A stretch of 64,000 nucleotides of DNA, taken from positions 27,549,934 to 27,613,933 of the forward strand of contig OX621252.1 of NCBI GenBank assembly GCA_951640165.1, written 5' to 3'. This stretch comes from Pseudoips prasinana. Its lineage: Eukaryota > Arthropoda > Insecta > Lepidoptera > Nolidae. The position numbers and the translations under genes are program-made. Below are positions 1 through 9,240 of the stretch, one piece after another. A model generated the notes under the pieces. The model was given only the letters and a program-made list of their open reading frames with translations, made no database searches and was not told the DNA's origin. Within the stretch, counting starts at the first letter, position 1. The number at the start of each line of letters is the position of its first letter.

Positions 1-47
1 GACCAACGAGGGAGTATTTATTTCCCTATGAACACTAAAACACGAGA

Positions 48-73
48 AGTACCTTATAATTTTATAAGGTACT
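48..73. repeat. Short perfect hairpin
   Basis: Two 11-bp arms (AGTACCTTATA and its complement) flank a 4-base loop immediately upstream of a SINE. The same AGTACCTTATA string occurs at 3567-3577, inside a Helitron-like element beside another SINE copy, so this may be a small Helitron remnant rather than an independent site. Confidence 0.5.
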
Positions 74-82
74 AGGTACAAG

Positions 83-322
83 AACGTATCCTAGTCGGTA
101 GATCTCCTGCCTACGAAGCTGGTGGTCCTGGGTTCGAATCCCGGTAAGTGCAAATATTTGTGTGATGAGCACGAATATTTGCTTCTGAGTCATGGATGTT
201 TTCTATGTATATAAGTATTTATCTATCTATATAAGTATGTATATCGTCGCCTGGTACAAGCTTTGCTTAGTTTGGTGTTAGGATGATCTGTGTCACATTG
301 TCCTTAGATATTACATTATTAT
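83..322 (+). mobile_element. tRNA-derived SINE, family A, copy 1
   Basis: The left part is tRNA-like: box A-like sequence around CCTAGTCGGTAG and a perfect box B, GGTTCGAATCC, at 131-141. The body and the tail ending near TCCTTAGATATTA match four other copies in the window (3106-3563, 16083-16465, 26808-27046, 44195-44456). This copy lacks 9 bp between two GTAC repeats near 255, the same spot where a MITE sits in the 16-kb copy. Names A to E for SINE families are mine. Confidence 0.85.
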
Positions 323-597
323 TTAGCTGAGCTAAACTATTATATTACTAAGCTATTGTTTAATAGGTTGTAGTCGTTAGACTAAAGTCGAACGCTTTTC
401 GACTACTATTAAACTACTTCATCAGAAACGGGGAACTTAAGCAACAATGACTTTACGATAAAGTTGAGATATTGATTTTGCGAGTTTCGATTGAACCCAT
501 GTTTAGTCAAAGTCTGACAATTTTAAGCTATATATTAGGCTTTTCAACTGGATAAGACTTAAAGACACAATGGTCTACGCGAAAATAAATGATCGAA

Positions 598-690
598 TTA
601 CCATTTCAGCCGAATGACGTCCACTATTGCAACAGAGATTCTCCAATAATGAAAGGGATCTGCCTTAATTCACCGCTTGGCAGACGGGCT
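598..690 (-). repeat. RTE-derived short element fragment
   Basis: Contains the antisense form of the RTE 3' tail (CAGCCGAATGACGTCCACT) followed by the CCGCTTGGCAGACGGG segment found in the RTE 5' region. This is the arrangement of the RTE-derived short elements elsewhere in the window. Diverged. Confidence 0.6.
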
Positions 691-1115
691 GTATAAGTAA
701 TAAATAATTTTAATTTTAACTGAACTTAACCTTCCTTTTAGGCATAATATTGCATGTGAGGAAGCCCCACTCGTCCACATGCAGGTCCACGGATTAAATA
801 GCGCAAGTATTATAAAATAATTATAAAAGAGATATAGTTAGGTACAAAAAAGAAATATGCATCAGCTAATTTCGAAACTGTCTTATGAATGTGTGAGTGT
901 GAAGTTGTGTATATGATTTCCACGTCCCGGGGATGAGATGGGTGGGTGATAGTCGTCGCCGTAAATACAGAAAATTTAGTCTTTATTTAACACATATTGC
1001 TTTGCGATAGTGATCTCTAGCGACAATGGAAAATTCCCATAATGATGAAAATATCAAAAAGCAGGCTATAATCATGTTTAGAATGTTGGCATGTGAAACA
1101 AAATTTTATTTTCAA
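691..1115. other. No recognisable feature
   Basis: AT-rich sequence without a long open frame, tRNA-like box or repeat shared with the rest of the window. Confidence 0.6.
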
Positions 1116-1335
1116 CTAGCTGTCACCCGCAATTTTGGTCTACGTAAATTATTTTTAATTATTCTGTTTTATTAACCACCGACACAAAAAGAGTGTTGCT
1201 ATAAGTTTGACGTTGATGTCTGTCTGAGTGGATGTGTCTGTATGTGGCATCGTACCTCTCAAACGGACGGACCGATTTTGATGCATTTTTTTGTTTGAAA
1301 GCCAATTTCCTTGCGGTAGTTAATATCGGTCCAGC
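1116..1335 (-). mobile_element. Helitron-like fragment
   Basis: Begins with ACTAGCTG followed by CACCCGC, the complement of a Helitron-type 3' end (hairpin then CTAG). The internal text, with GTCTGTCTGAGTGGATGTG and CGGACCGATTTTGATGCA, is typical of non-autonomous lepidopteran Helitrons. No clear 5' TC end was found. Confidence 0.55.
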
Positions 1336-1526
1336 AGTGTAATAGTATCAGCTCTTTTCCAAAATGATGTAATTATAGTTGATGTCGGGGATTTATGCCT
1401 TGACTACTTAACCGATCTTCATAAAACCTTGCTCACACGTTGTTTGGGCTATAGAAAAGAACATTGGGTATTACCATATTCACCTCTACAAACAAAAGAT
1501 GGATCAGTCGATCACTTTATTTCATA

Positions 1527-1715
1527 TTGTTTGACATGGCTTAACGACTGTTGCCTAATGGCTACAACCTGGATCGACAGCTTAACGTGCCCTCCAAAGC
1601 ACGGAGACGCTCAGAAATTAAACCAATTTGGCGGTCACCCATCTATGGCCTGACCGCGAGCCTAGTTGCTTGTCCTCGCCAATCACTTACGGACCGGTGA
1701 GAGCATCTAGCGCCT
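1527..1715 (-). repeat. Dispersed repeat, family G
   Basis: Antisense copy of an unclassified repeat whose sense form includes CATAGATGGGTGGC, CTGAGCGTCTCCGTGCTTCG and CAGTCGTTAAGCCATG. Further copies lie at 28480, 31000, 36605, 41686, 45535 and 48825. No terminal inverted repeats or tRNA boxes were seen, so the class is open. Confidence 0.7.
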
Positions 1716-1722
1716 CTTTTGT

Positions 1723-1900
1723 TTGATTTATTGCCCTGCGGTTTCACCTGCATAAAAATTTATAAATGATAGCCTATGTACTATTTTAGCTATATAACTA
1801 CTATATGCTATATTACTACAAAGTTTCATCAAAATTAGTCCAGTAGTTTTTGCGTGAAAGCGTAACAAATATACACATTATTGTAGCACTATTTTACACG
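1723..1900 (-). mobile_element. Helitron-like fragment, family 3
   Basis: Shares TACTACAAAGTTTCATCAAA and GTAGTTTTTGCGTGAA with copies at 25600-25765 and 44170-44612. In better copies the family ends in a CGCGG/CCGCG hairpin plus CTAG. Both ends are eroded here. Confidence 0.55.
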
Positions 1901-2099
1901 ATATAAAACGGCAGATTGACTTTCACAGCGTTACGAATTCCTCAATTTGTGCGGGACCCTAAATGAAACGCTATATAATTTTCCAATTACTAAGATCACT
2001 TAAGGATTTGATATTTATCTTAATACTTAATTTTCTGTGGATTTATTTTCAATAGTATGTGGCATGTGTGTTGTGTAGATAAATGGCTTTTGGAATTTA

Positions 2100-2198
2100 A
2101 CTGGCCTGTTGGTTTAGCGGTTAGTAGCTCGAGGTCATGGGTTCAATCCCTACCCAGGACAAATCTTTATGTAATGAGCACGATTATTTGTTCTGCGT
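2100..2198 (+). mobile_element. tRNA-derived SINE head, family D
   Basis: GGCCTGTTGGTTTAGCGG resembles a box A and GGGTTCAATCCC at about 2139 a box B. The continuation CAAATCTTTATGTAATGAGCACG matches the copy at 20133-20232. It is cut off at the junction with an RTE tail. Confidence 0.75.
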
Positions 2199-2270
2199 CG
2201 GTAGCGCAAGATTGGCAATTATGGAAATCTTTGGGGAAGGCCTTTGTCCAGCAGTGGACGTCTTTCAAAA
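2199..2270 (+). pseudogene. RTE LINE, extreme C-terminus
   Basis: About 70 bp encode a remnant of the RTE carboxyl end. GCGCAAGATTGGCAATTATGG and GGCCTTTGTCCAGCAGTGGA correspond to the AQDxQLWxSLGEAFVQQW motif that is intact at 3136-3321 and in the 7.6-kb element. It abuts the SINE head directly, so this is either a chimeric SINE with an RTE-derived tail or a truncated insertion. No enzyme activity is possible from so short a piece. Confidence 0.7.
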
Positions 2271-2404
2271 TCAAAATGAAAATCAAAAAGTCATTTATTC
2301 TGTTAAAATATTACATTTCTGTGGAATCGTCATTTTTTTTTACCCTACCGTGCAGTGCATGACGTGGCAGCTACTGAGAAACACTGCCAGAAAACTCAGT
2401 AGGA

Positions 2405-2705
2405 ATCCTTTTTTTAAATATTTATTTCTTACATAAAGTTACATTGTATTTAAATGTGTTAATTTAGAGCGACTCAATCCCAAGCTGTTTTGTCACTTAA
2501 ATAATCAGAAGTTTTGTGGTAAGCCCTGCTACACAATTTGGCTTTTATAATTATTTTAAACTTATTCATAGACATTTCTCGGATATCACTGGGAAGTTTG
2601 TTATAGAATCTTTTACATTGCCCCATAAAAGAGTTACTTACTTTGTGGTATGTAACACAAAGTTATACTTATATCTAGTATTTACATTATGAGTATCACT
2701 CCTTT
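2405..2705 (-). pseudogene. LINE reverse transcriptase C-terminus, frameshifted
   Basis: Reading leftward on the minus strand, the last coding stretch ends at a TGA at 2474-2476. It carries the block CKRFYNKLPSDIRE, the conserved end segment (YN-LP-DIR) of jockey/CR1-group LINE ORF2 proteins, and closes with SDKTAWD. About 20 residues further upstream (THNVNTRYKYNFVLHTTK) are in another frame, so there is at least one frameshift near 2640. Downstream, AATAAA-like sequence and an A-rich end near 2410 mark the retrotransposon 3' terminus. It is 5'-truncated and was never functional after insertion. The clade within the jockey/CR1 group is not resolved. Confidence 0.7.
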
Positions 2706-2754
2706 TACAGAAGGAGTCTTTTTATATTTATGCATTTCGGCTGATATGATTGAT

Positions 2755-2860
2755 TTGATTGATGTAATTTGTGTCCGTCTATGATATGTTTGTAAAGACC
2801 CCGCGACACAGGGATTAAATTCCCTAGTGTGAGTGTGGGTGTTGTCTTTTTTTTTAAATG
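2755..2860 (+). mobile_element. SINE family B tail
   Basis: TAATTTGTGTCCGTCTATGA, then GACACAGGGATTAAATTCCC and a run of T, match the tail of family B at 24956-25012 and 59050-59185. The tRNA-like head is missing. Confidence 0.75.
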
Positions 2861-2879
2861 AGGTATTTAGAAATAAAAA

Positions 2880-2992
2880 ACTACGAGTATGTTTAGCAGT
2901 TGTCTGGTTGCCATAGTACAGACTATGCCAGTTTTCTCCCAGTTTGGATCAGATGGCAGTGTGATAGTTGTACCAAAATATTTATTATTTCC
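2880..2992 (+). mobile_element. SINE family C tail
   Basis: GTTGTCTGGTTGCCATAGTA and GTTTGGATCAGATGGCAGTG match the 3' half of family C, complete for example at 59659-59872. The head is missing. Confidence 0.7.
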
Positions 2993-3105
2993 TACTAATA
3001 CTACTAATATTATAAATGCAAATATTTGTGAGGAAGTGAGTATGGATGTCTGATATTATTTCACGCAAAAACTAGCGAATGGATTTTGATGAAACTAAGT
3101 AGTAC

Positions 3106-3563
3106 AATAATAATAATATCTGGGTACAATGCCGCTGGGGCAGAAAAGTTCTCGAGTGGCGACCACGAACCGGAAGACGCAGCGTGGGCAAGCCCCCTAC
3201 AAGATGGACCGCTGATCTTGTGCGGGTCGCTGGAAATCGCTGGATGCGGATAGCGCAAGACTGGCAATTGTGGAGATCTTTGGGGGAGGCCTTTGTCCAG
3301 CAGTGGACGTCTTTCGGCTGATATGATGACAAAGTCACACAGATCATCCTAGCCCCAAACTAAGCAAAGCTTCTACTATGGGTACCAGGCGACGATATAC
3401 ATACTTATATAGATAGATAAATACTTATTTACATAGAACACATCCATGACTCAGAAACAAATATTCGTGCTCATCACACAAATATTTGCACTTACCGGGA
3501 TTCGAACTCAGGACCACCAGCTTCGTAGGCAGGAGCACTACCAACTAGGCTACGGTGACCGTC
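3106..3563 (-). mobile_element. SINE family A, copy 2, interrupted
   Basis: Minus-strand SINE with the tail at 3106-3130 (AATAATATCTGGGTACAAT) and the remainder from about 3332 to 3563, including the antisense box B GGATTCGAACTC near 3499. It sits inside a Helitron, flanked by AGTAGTAC. An RTE 3' fragment splits its tail. Confidence 0.85.
3131..3330 (+). pseudogene. RTE LINE C-terminus, open fragment
   Basis: About 62 codons are open from 3136 to the TGA at 3319-3321. They include GRKVLEWRPRTGRRSVG, PPTRWTADLVRVAGNRW and LWRSLGEAFVQQWTSFG. The same segment closes the decayed RTE at 7639-7810, with only a few substitutions. The region lies after the reverse transcriptase core and has no catalytic residues. 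It is 5'-truncated inside a SINE tail, so it is a dead-on-arrival insertion. The unbroken frame suggests a fairly recent event, or chance over so short a distance. Confidence 0.85.
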
Positions 3564-3859
3564 AGTAGTACCTTATATAACGTATACATCCGAATAACAC
3601 ATACGCTACAATTTATACAGTTTAACGCGGCTAAAATGGCGGGGCACTGCTAGTATTATTATAACTCCTCTATGTTTTTTTAGTTGTGTCGCTAAACGTG
3701 TTGATTAAAGGAAATCCTTTGTAAGGAAAGTTAAATGTCAGTAAGATTTTTGTGATTAATAAACGAGGAAACTGTACGTTTTATCATACATTTGTGATTC
3801 GGTAAATGAACCTGCAAGAATAAATTAACTGCCGAGGTATTACCGATTTTCCTAACAAG

Positions 3860-4110
3860 TGGGTTACCTGATGGTGCGTGATCACCGCCGCCCATGTGAC
3901 TCGCAACATCAGAAGGGCCGCAAGTACATTGTCAGCCTTTAAGAAAGAGACAGGCTTGATTCTTGAAGGATATGACATGGAAACCTTCAGTACCTCGCTC
4001 TTCTGGTGTTAGGAATATCCATGGGCGTTGGAGACAAGTTATTATCAGGTGCAGCCCCCTACTACAAATTCTGCAAATCAAAGGTTTGATCTGCATTCCT
4101 GCTAGACGTT
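3860..4110. repeat. Two LINE 3'-end fragments in opposite orientation
   Basis: TACCTGATGGTGCGTGATCA with CCGCCGCCCATG (3866-3896) is the 3'-UTR motif of the LINEs at 18850, 25910 and 51447. At 4018-4052 CCATGGGCGTTGGAGAC and TATCAGGTG give the same motif reversed. Both are heavily diverged. Confidence 0.5.
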
Positions 4111-4174
4111 TGTAACGCATGATAAAAATTAATTGAGACTATGTTTATTAATAGGAAAATCTTGAATCTATTTG

Positions 4175-4235
4175 AACCTTGGACCTCATTATCTGCGGTT
4201 GAACGCGCTACCGCTAGACCCTAAAGGCATCTACA
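4175..4235 (-). repeat. Possible tRNA-like SINE fragment
   Basis: On the minus strand GTCTAGCGGTAGCGCG resembles a box A and AAGGTTCAAAT a box B at a suitable distance. No cloverleaf was folded and no second copy was found, so the call is tentative. Confidence 0.35.
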
Positions 4236-4494
4236 GAGCAACCTTACTATTTAATAAGGCCTGTAGATCACGGCAACATACGTAAGTATATTAGAAAGAG
4301 AATTGTTAATTAGACGTCTTTAACGGTGTGTAAAGTCACTATAATTTTTTTAATATAAACTTATATTGTTTATTTTTGGGTAAATACAACGCTTGTACTA
4401 GAAAAATACGGACCTGTATTCTAAGAACTTTACAAACCAGATAATCACGTACACATAGCAGACCCAGACTCAGCACATGTACGAGTCCCATAAA

Positions 4495-4620
4495 TAAGAT
4501 AAGATAAGATAATAGTTTATTTCACCAAATATTGGCCAGTATGGGAGTTGAACCCGGAACAAGGGGGCGCCGAACGAGAAACGAAGTAGCTACCTATACC
4601 TAAGCACCACACGTGCAATC
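4495..4620 (-). mobile_element. SINE, family B-like head with pentanucleotide tail
   Basis: The minus strand starts TGCACGTGTGGTGCTTAGG, like family B heads, and has a box B-like GGGTTCAACTCCC. It ends in an AGATA pentanucleotide run at 4497-4520. Confidence 0.6.
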
Positions 4621-4717
4621 AATATGGCGGTATTGATAAAAAAGGATAAACACAATTAGTTTAGAAGTTACGATCTTCATTCAATTTGTGAAACTAGCTA
4701 TACCATTTGTCAGTAAT

Positions 4718-4945
4718 AATAATATCCTGGGACATTATTCACACACGGCCATCTGATCCAAAACTAACGAGAGCTGATACTACGGAAATCAGATAACTGA
4801 TATACTACACATAATTACACCCAGACTCAGGACAAACAGAATACATGCTCATGAACACAAATATATATCCTAGGTGGGAATCGAACCCACGATCTGCTAC
4901 GTGAAAGGACAGAATCTATCCCTCACGCCAACCACTCTAATAGTA
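4718..4945 (-). mobile_element. SINE family C, nearly complete
   Basis: Antisense order: tail ATATCCTGGGACATTATTCA, middle CCATCTGATCCAAAACTAAC, then head with antisense box B GGGAATCGAACCCACG near 4874. This matches at least eight other copies in the window. Confidence 0.85.
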
Positions 4946-4949
4946 ATAA

Positions 4950-5345
4950 ACAAACCAGATAAACACAGAAGCACGAAACAAATTTGGACGTAAAAAGAAG
5001 CAATTTTTTTGCACTACACTGTACATATTGTGTCTGTTTATTCTATGAGAAAATTAGTAAAATCCTTCACAATACGTTCTGTGTGTCTCCCATTGTTATG
5101 CGCTGCCAACGGGCATTCACAGAGACGTTCTTAGATCGAGATTTTTCCTGTTTGGAATGAGATTTCTTAGATTCTTATTATTGGATCCAATTATGTAAAT
5201 TGGGAGTATTTATAAATAAATTTGCAAATTAATGGAAATAAATCAAATACGCCAGTTATATGGTAGTAAAGTCTATCTATCTGGCTGCGGCTGTCATATA
5301 AGATGTTAAATTACTGTCTCTTAATTTACTCTTCACCATAGAGGT
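4950..5345. other. No recognisable feature
   Basis: About 400 bp with no open frame, repeat or tRNA motif recognised. Confidence 0.55.
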
Positions 5346-5349
5346 AAAA

Positions 5350-5655
5350 TGTTATGTTATGTTATTTATTTATACAAATATATTTTGTATAAATAAATAA
5401 ATGGTGTAATCGATTTGACTGTAGGATCGAGTCTCTGTACAGCATCTATTTATCTTATAACAAAAAATAACTCACTACTACAATAAATATTTACATTACA
5501 TTAAATTAAATCTAATACCTAAGTATTTTTTTAACTTCAATTTAAATTTATTTTTTAACAGATTCATGCCGAATGTCATCCGGCAGACAATTTAGCAGGT
5601 ACGGCAAGCGTTTTCTTAATGTTTGGTCTCCATAATAGCTTGTATGTTAAAATGT
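5350..5655 (-). pseudogene. LINE ORF2 C-terminus, frameshifted
   Basis: On the minus strand one frame gives YGDQTLRKRLPYLLNCLPDD followed by IRHESVK. A shifted frame continues NKFKLKLKKYL to a TAA at 5496-5498. Together they form the N-LP-DIR plus K-FK-LKKYL block that closes jockey/CR1-group ORF2 proteins. One frameshift lies in the run of A near 5537. The 3' side ends in an ATGTT-type simple repeat (5350-5366 on the plus strand), a typical LINE tail. It is 5'-truncated and contains no catalytic residues. It appears to be a different LINE from the one at 2405-2705. Confidence 0.7.
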
Positions 5656-5680
5656 TATGTTTATTTGGATATCCTTACTA

Positions 5681-5815
5681 TCACATTAATATTATAAAGG
5701 TGAAAGTTTGTAAGTGTGTATGTTTGTTACTTCTTTACCTCCCAACGGCTGAAGCTATTTTAATAAAACTTGGTATGGAGTTAGCTGACATCCTGGATTA
5801 ACCCATTTATTAAGT
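5681..5815 (+). mobile_element. Helitron-like family 2, 3'-truncated
   Basis: Starts TCACATTAATATTATAAAGG and continues through GTATGTTTGTTACTTCTT and ATTTTAATAAAACTTGG to TGGATTAACCC. Full copies at 36424-36604 and 35853-36035 end in a hairpin and CTAG; here that end is lost. Confidence 0.75.
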
Positions 5816-5829
5816 TTAAAATACAACAC

Positions 5830-6285
5830 AAGTAAAAGTTTACTTGTAGAATTTTTAGTATACTACTTATACCACATTATCTATTAAGTCAATGTTGATA
5901 ACTACACACTAAATTCATTTTAATTAAGACGTTATTTAGCACAGTTGTCCGGTAGTTTGACCTATTTTAACTGAACTCAATATTTTAACTAAGCAACGCC
6001 TATTAATGTTCTAAACAATAGAAATAGTGTTTCAGCGCAGCTATTCATAGAGAACCACAACTCACATGCACTCAAGGTACATAATCAGCACAGTTTATAG
6101 AGTAGACAACTTTCAGAGGTGTGCATATCAAATTTTACTAGTACCTGCCATTGTATTAGCGTCTGAAACACAATTAACATAAAAAAAAGAAAAAGTCGCA
6201 ACTGTTTGCTGATAATGCAAATAAATCAAAGAACTGTTGGATGTGATACTCACGGCCACTTTCTAATATTGCATCCTAGAAACTT
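5830..6285. other. No recognisable feature
   Basis: AT-rich sequence between a Helitron remnant and a minisatellite; nothing recognised. Confidence 0.55.
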
Positions 6286-6289
6286 TTCA

Positions 6290-6905
6290 AAATTGTATCG
6301 TACAATTCCAGTGAAACTCCTTCCTACGTATGCCGAGACCGTGGAATGAACATCCTGTTACGGTGTTCCATAGAGACTAGTGCATAGTGCCAAGTATTTT
6401 TTATACATTATCATATGGTACAGATCCAGTGAAACTTCTTCCTATGTACACTAAGACTGGTGAATAAACACCCTGTTATGGTGTTCCAAAGAGCCTTACA
6501 ATATCGTATTATACAGTTCCAGTGAAACTTCTTTCTATGTACACTAAGACTGTGGAATAAACACCCTATTATGGTGTTCCAAAGAGCCTTACAATATCGT
6601 ATTGTACAGTTCCAGTGAAACTTCTTCCTATGTACGCTAAGACTGTGGAATTAACACCCTGTTATGGTGTTCCAAAAGAACTAGAGCATAATAACGTTTT
6701 TTATTCAATATCATATTGTACAGTTTTAGCCTAATTTCTTCTGAGACTGTGGAATGATACACCCTGTTATGGTGTTCCAAAGAGCCTTTAAAATATTGTA
6801 TTGTAGTACAGTTCCGGCGAAACTTCTTCCTAAGAACCCTGAGACTGTGGAATTAACACCCTGTTATGGTGTTCTAAAGAGGCTAGAGCATAGAGCCTAG
6901 AACTT
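6290..6905 (+). repeat. Minisatellite, six diverged units of about 92-119 bp
   Basis: Each unit has a CAGTTCCAGTGAAACTTCTT segment followed by GAGACTGTGGAAT, ACACCCTGTTATGGTGTTCC and AAGAG. Unit anchors lie near 6301, 6420, 6515, 6607, 6719 and 6818. The ACACC/GGTGT core inside each unit is a small inverted repeat. A related half unit in the opposite orientation is at 18203-18262. Confidence 0.9.
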
Positions 6906-7627
6906 TAGGCCCGAAAAAAACTTCAAAAAGCCCGTAATAAATTTTCTAAAGGGCCACAAATGCGTGATCGATGCATTAAGTGTTGGACAATATCAGTAGT
7001 ATACGGGGAGCTTACCATTGGTTGGACGTTATCTTAGACACCGATTTAGATCATCATATCAGACGAATGACGTCCACTACTGGATCATAATAGATTTAGA
7101 AAATAAAATAAAACTTACATGTACGGTGGCGAAGCTTAAATGACCCGATTGCTTTTGGCTTTTTGGTTTGTCATATTTACTCATAGCGCTTTTAGAAAGG
7201 CCTATGAAATATCACACCTAGTTTTCTTTATACGCGTGTTTTTTCGGTAACCAATCCCCAGGAAAACTGTTACCAGAGGGTTTATTTTCACTTGTCTAAA
7301 CATTTCGGATGGTTGTTTTGAACATGTAATTTAGCCTTGAAGGCTTTTACTGTTTCTTCGAACGGAATAGTTACATTCCATCCAAAGTGCTCATTCCTTT
7401 ATTTCAAATTGAACTATGAGTCGAAGTAGGTAGGCCGATTTTTGATTGCTAACTTTATGTATAAGAAAATTGAAAACGGTGAATTAAACGGTAAGTATTA
7501 TATAATTTCGATAGACATTATGTACGTCTAACAAGTAAATTGTGACAGTTTTATTAAGACATCTTAACAAAAAGGCAATAAAATCTGTTAAATTAACTTG
7601 TTAGCTACTAAATTTATTACTTAACAT
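6906..7627. other. No gene; one small RTE tail
   Basis: Only TCATCATATCAGACGAATG at 7050-7070, an antisense RTE tail fragment, is recognisable. The rest shows nothing. Confidence 0.5.
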
Positions 7628-7638
7628 TAGTCATCATA

Positions 7639-8093
7639 TCAACCGAAAGACGTCCACTGCTGGACAAAGGCCTCCCCCAAAGATCTCCACAATTGCCGGT
7701 CTTGCGCTATCCGCATCCAGCGATTTCCAGCGACACGCACAAGATAATCGGTCCATCTTGTAGGAGGCCTGCCCACGCTGCGTCTTCCGGTTCGTGATCG
7801 CCACTCGAGAACCTTTCTGCCCGAGCGGCTATCGGCTCTACGAGCTATGTGTCCTGCCCACTGCCACTTCAGCTTGGCAATTCTTACGGCTATGTCGGTT
7901 ACTTTGGTTCGCCTGCGGATCTCAACATTTCTGATTCGATATCGCAGAGAAACTCCAAGCATAGCCTTTTCCATTGTTCTCTGGGTGACCTTGAGCCGCC
8001 TGATAATGACCATGTCTCTGTTCCGTTAGTCATCACCGGCAACACACACTGGTCGAAGACTTTCGACTTGAGACACTGCGGTATTTGTGTCAA
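7639..8093 (-). pseudogene. RTE C-terminal domain
   Basis: Two overlapping frames cover the end. 8093-7899 gives LKSKVFDQCVLPVMTNGTET. 8013-7639 gives LRYRIRNVEIRRRTKVTDI, LKWQWAGHIARR and finally LWRSLGEAFVQQWTSFG before the stop. The YG(A/S)ETW-like and KWxWAGHxxR motifs are the usual signature of the region behind the thumb in RTE proteins. A one-base shift near 7990 separates the two frames. The last 60 residues recur, open, at 3136-3321, showing that this part is shared by at least two copies in the window. Confidence 0.88.
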
Positions 8094-8234
8094 GAAGATT
8101 TTACGTAGCTTCCCGAACGCTGCCCAGCCGAGTTAAATTCTACGATTGCTCTCTTTCTCGAAGTTGGACCTACCTAGTTGGATGGTCTGTCCTAGGTAAA
8201 TATAGTTCTTCGAGTGCAGAGTCTCCAACCTTAA

Positions 8235-8640
8235 CTAGAGTGGGTGCAACATGGATGTTCGACATATTTTCGTCTTATCCATGTTCATTTTCAGACCCAC
8301 TTGTTGAGAGACTCTGCTGAGGCCATCGAGCATTGTACCGAGGTTGTCAAGGGTCTCAGCCATGACTACTATATCGTCGGCAAATCGAAGGTAATCGATA
8401 AACTCGCCATTGACATTGATGCCAAAGCCTTTCCAGTCCAGAAGCTTGAAGACATCTTCCAATGCAGCGGTGAACAGTTTTGGAGATATGACGTCTCCTA
8501 GTCTCACACCTGGCTGCAAGTGGATAGGTTTCGAGTTCTGGTCCTGGAGTCACACTGACATAGTGGCCTTTTCATACAAACACTTTAACACCTCGATATA
8601 CCGGTAGTAGATTTGGCACCTTTGGAGAGACCTCAGTACG
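8235..8640 (-). pseudogene. RTE reverse transcriptase, catalytic palm
   Basis: The open frame 8519-8235 begins at QPGVRLGDVISPKLF, the block before the active site, and contains YLRFADDIVVMAE with the FADD catalytic pair at about residues 46-49. The following SRVSQQVGLKMNMDKTK is the conserved strand after the palm. Sequence between 8520 and 8640 continues the same protein (YIEVLKCLYEKATMSV) but holds at least one stop. The catalytic aspartates are intact; inactivation comes from frameshifts and stops elsewhere. Confidence 0.88.
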
Positions 8641-8703
8641 GCCCAAGTTTCGATCGAATCAAAGGCTTTCTCATAGTCCACAAACATTAAGCTTAATGGC
8701 TGG

Positions 8704-9240
8704 TTATATATACTCTTCGGTCTTCTGTATAACCTGCCGCAGCGTATGTATGTGGTCTATGGTACTAAAGCCTTTACGGAAACCGGCTTGTTTGGGAGGC
8801 TGGAAGTCGTTAATCTTGCGTGCGAGACGATTCGTAATAATCCTGGAAAACAACTTGTAAACATGGCTCAGCAGTGTGATGGGTCTGTAATTCTTCAAGA
8901 GGGTTTTATCACCCTTATTGAAAAAGAGCACCACCACACCCCTGTGCCATACTTGTGGCGTTTGACCTTCTAGTATGATGGAATTAAATAACTTCTGAAG
9001 GGCCCGTAGGATTGGTGTACCACCCGCCTTCAGAAGCTCTGCCATAACTCCATCATCACCAGGCGCCTTGTTGTTCTTAAGCTGTTCGAGAGCCATTCTA
9101 ATCTCGCATAGGCTGACGTCCGGGATGTCTACGGTGAAGTGTCGGGTTAGTAGTGCTCTGGGATCTGAGGCACAACTATCAACAGGTAACTGGGTTTTCG
9201 TATACAGCTGTCCGTAGAACCTCTCGATCTCTCCCAGCAA
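8704..9240 (-). pseudogene. RTE reverse transcriptase, N-terminal half
   Basis: The 178-codon frame includes LKNNKAPGDDGVMAELLK (about 54-71), GVVVLFFNKGDKTLLKNYRP (about 101-120), ITLLSHVYKLFSRIITNRL and QAGFRKGFSTIDHI (about 150-163). These are the conserved blocks that precede the catalytic palm of non-LTR reverse transcriptases. The frame breaks at 8704. The next block, with the first catalytic aspartate (MFVDYEKAFDS), is readable in another frame near 8650-8690. The protein would copy the element RNA onto nicked DNA. This copy cannot do so because of the frameshift. Confidence 0.88.

Larger units (their letters stand above)
2998..3653 (+). mobile_element. Helitron-like element split by a nested SINE
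   Basis: The left part (to about 3105) starts with CTACTAATATTATAAATGC and continues into TTTTGATGAAACTAAGTAG. The right part (from 3564) carries AATAACACATACG, TTTAACGCGGCTAAAATGGC and ends GGCACTGCTAG followed by T. These are the two halves of a family 3 Helitron. The break is marked by AGTAGTAC on both sides of the insert (3098-3105 and 3564-3571), an 8-bp target duplication. Confidence 0.8.

Noticed and set aside
131..141. Perfect box B motifs as functional tRNA genes (also near 3499, 16140, 24037, 44390)
   Set aside because: No complete cloverleaf; each sits at the head of a dispersed SINE with a shared non-tRNA body and tail.
7140..7247. 35-codon frame beginning MTRLLLAFWFVIF, like a secreted peptide
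   Set aside because: Too short, in AT-rich DNA, with no neighbouring exon, splice site or repeat evidence.
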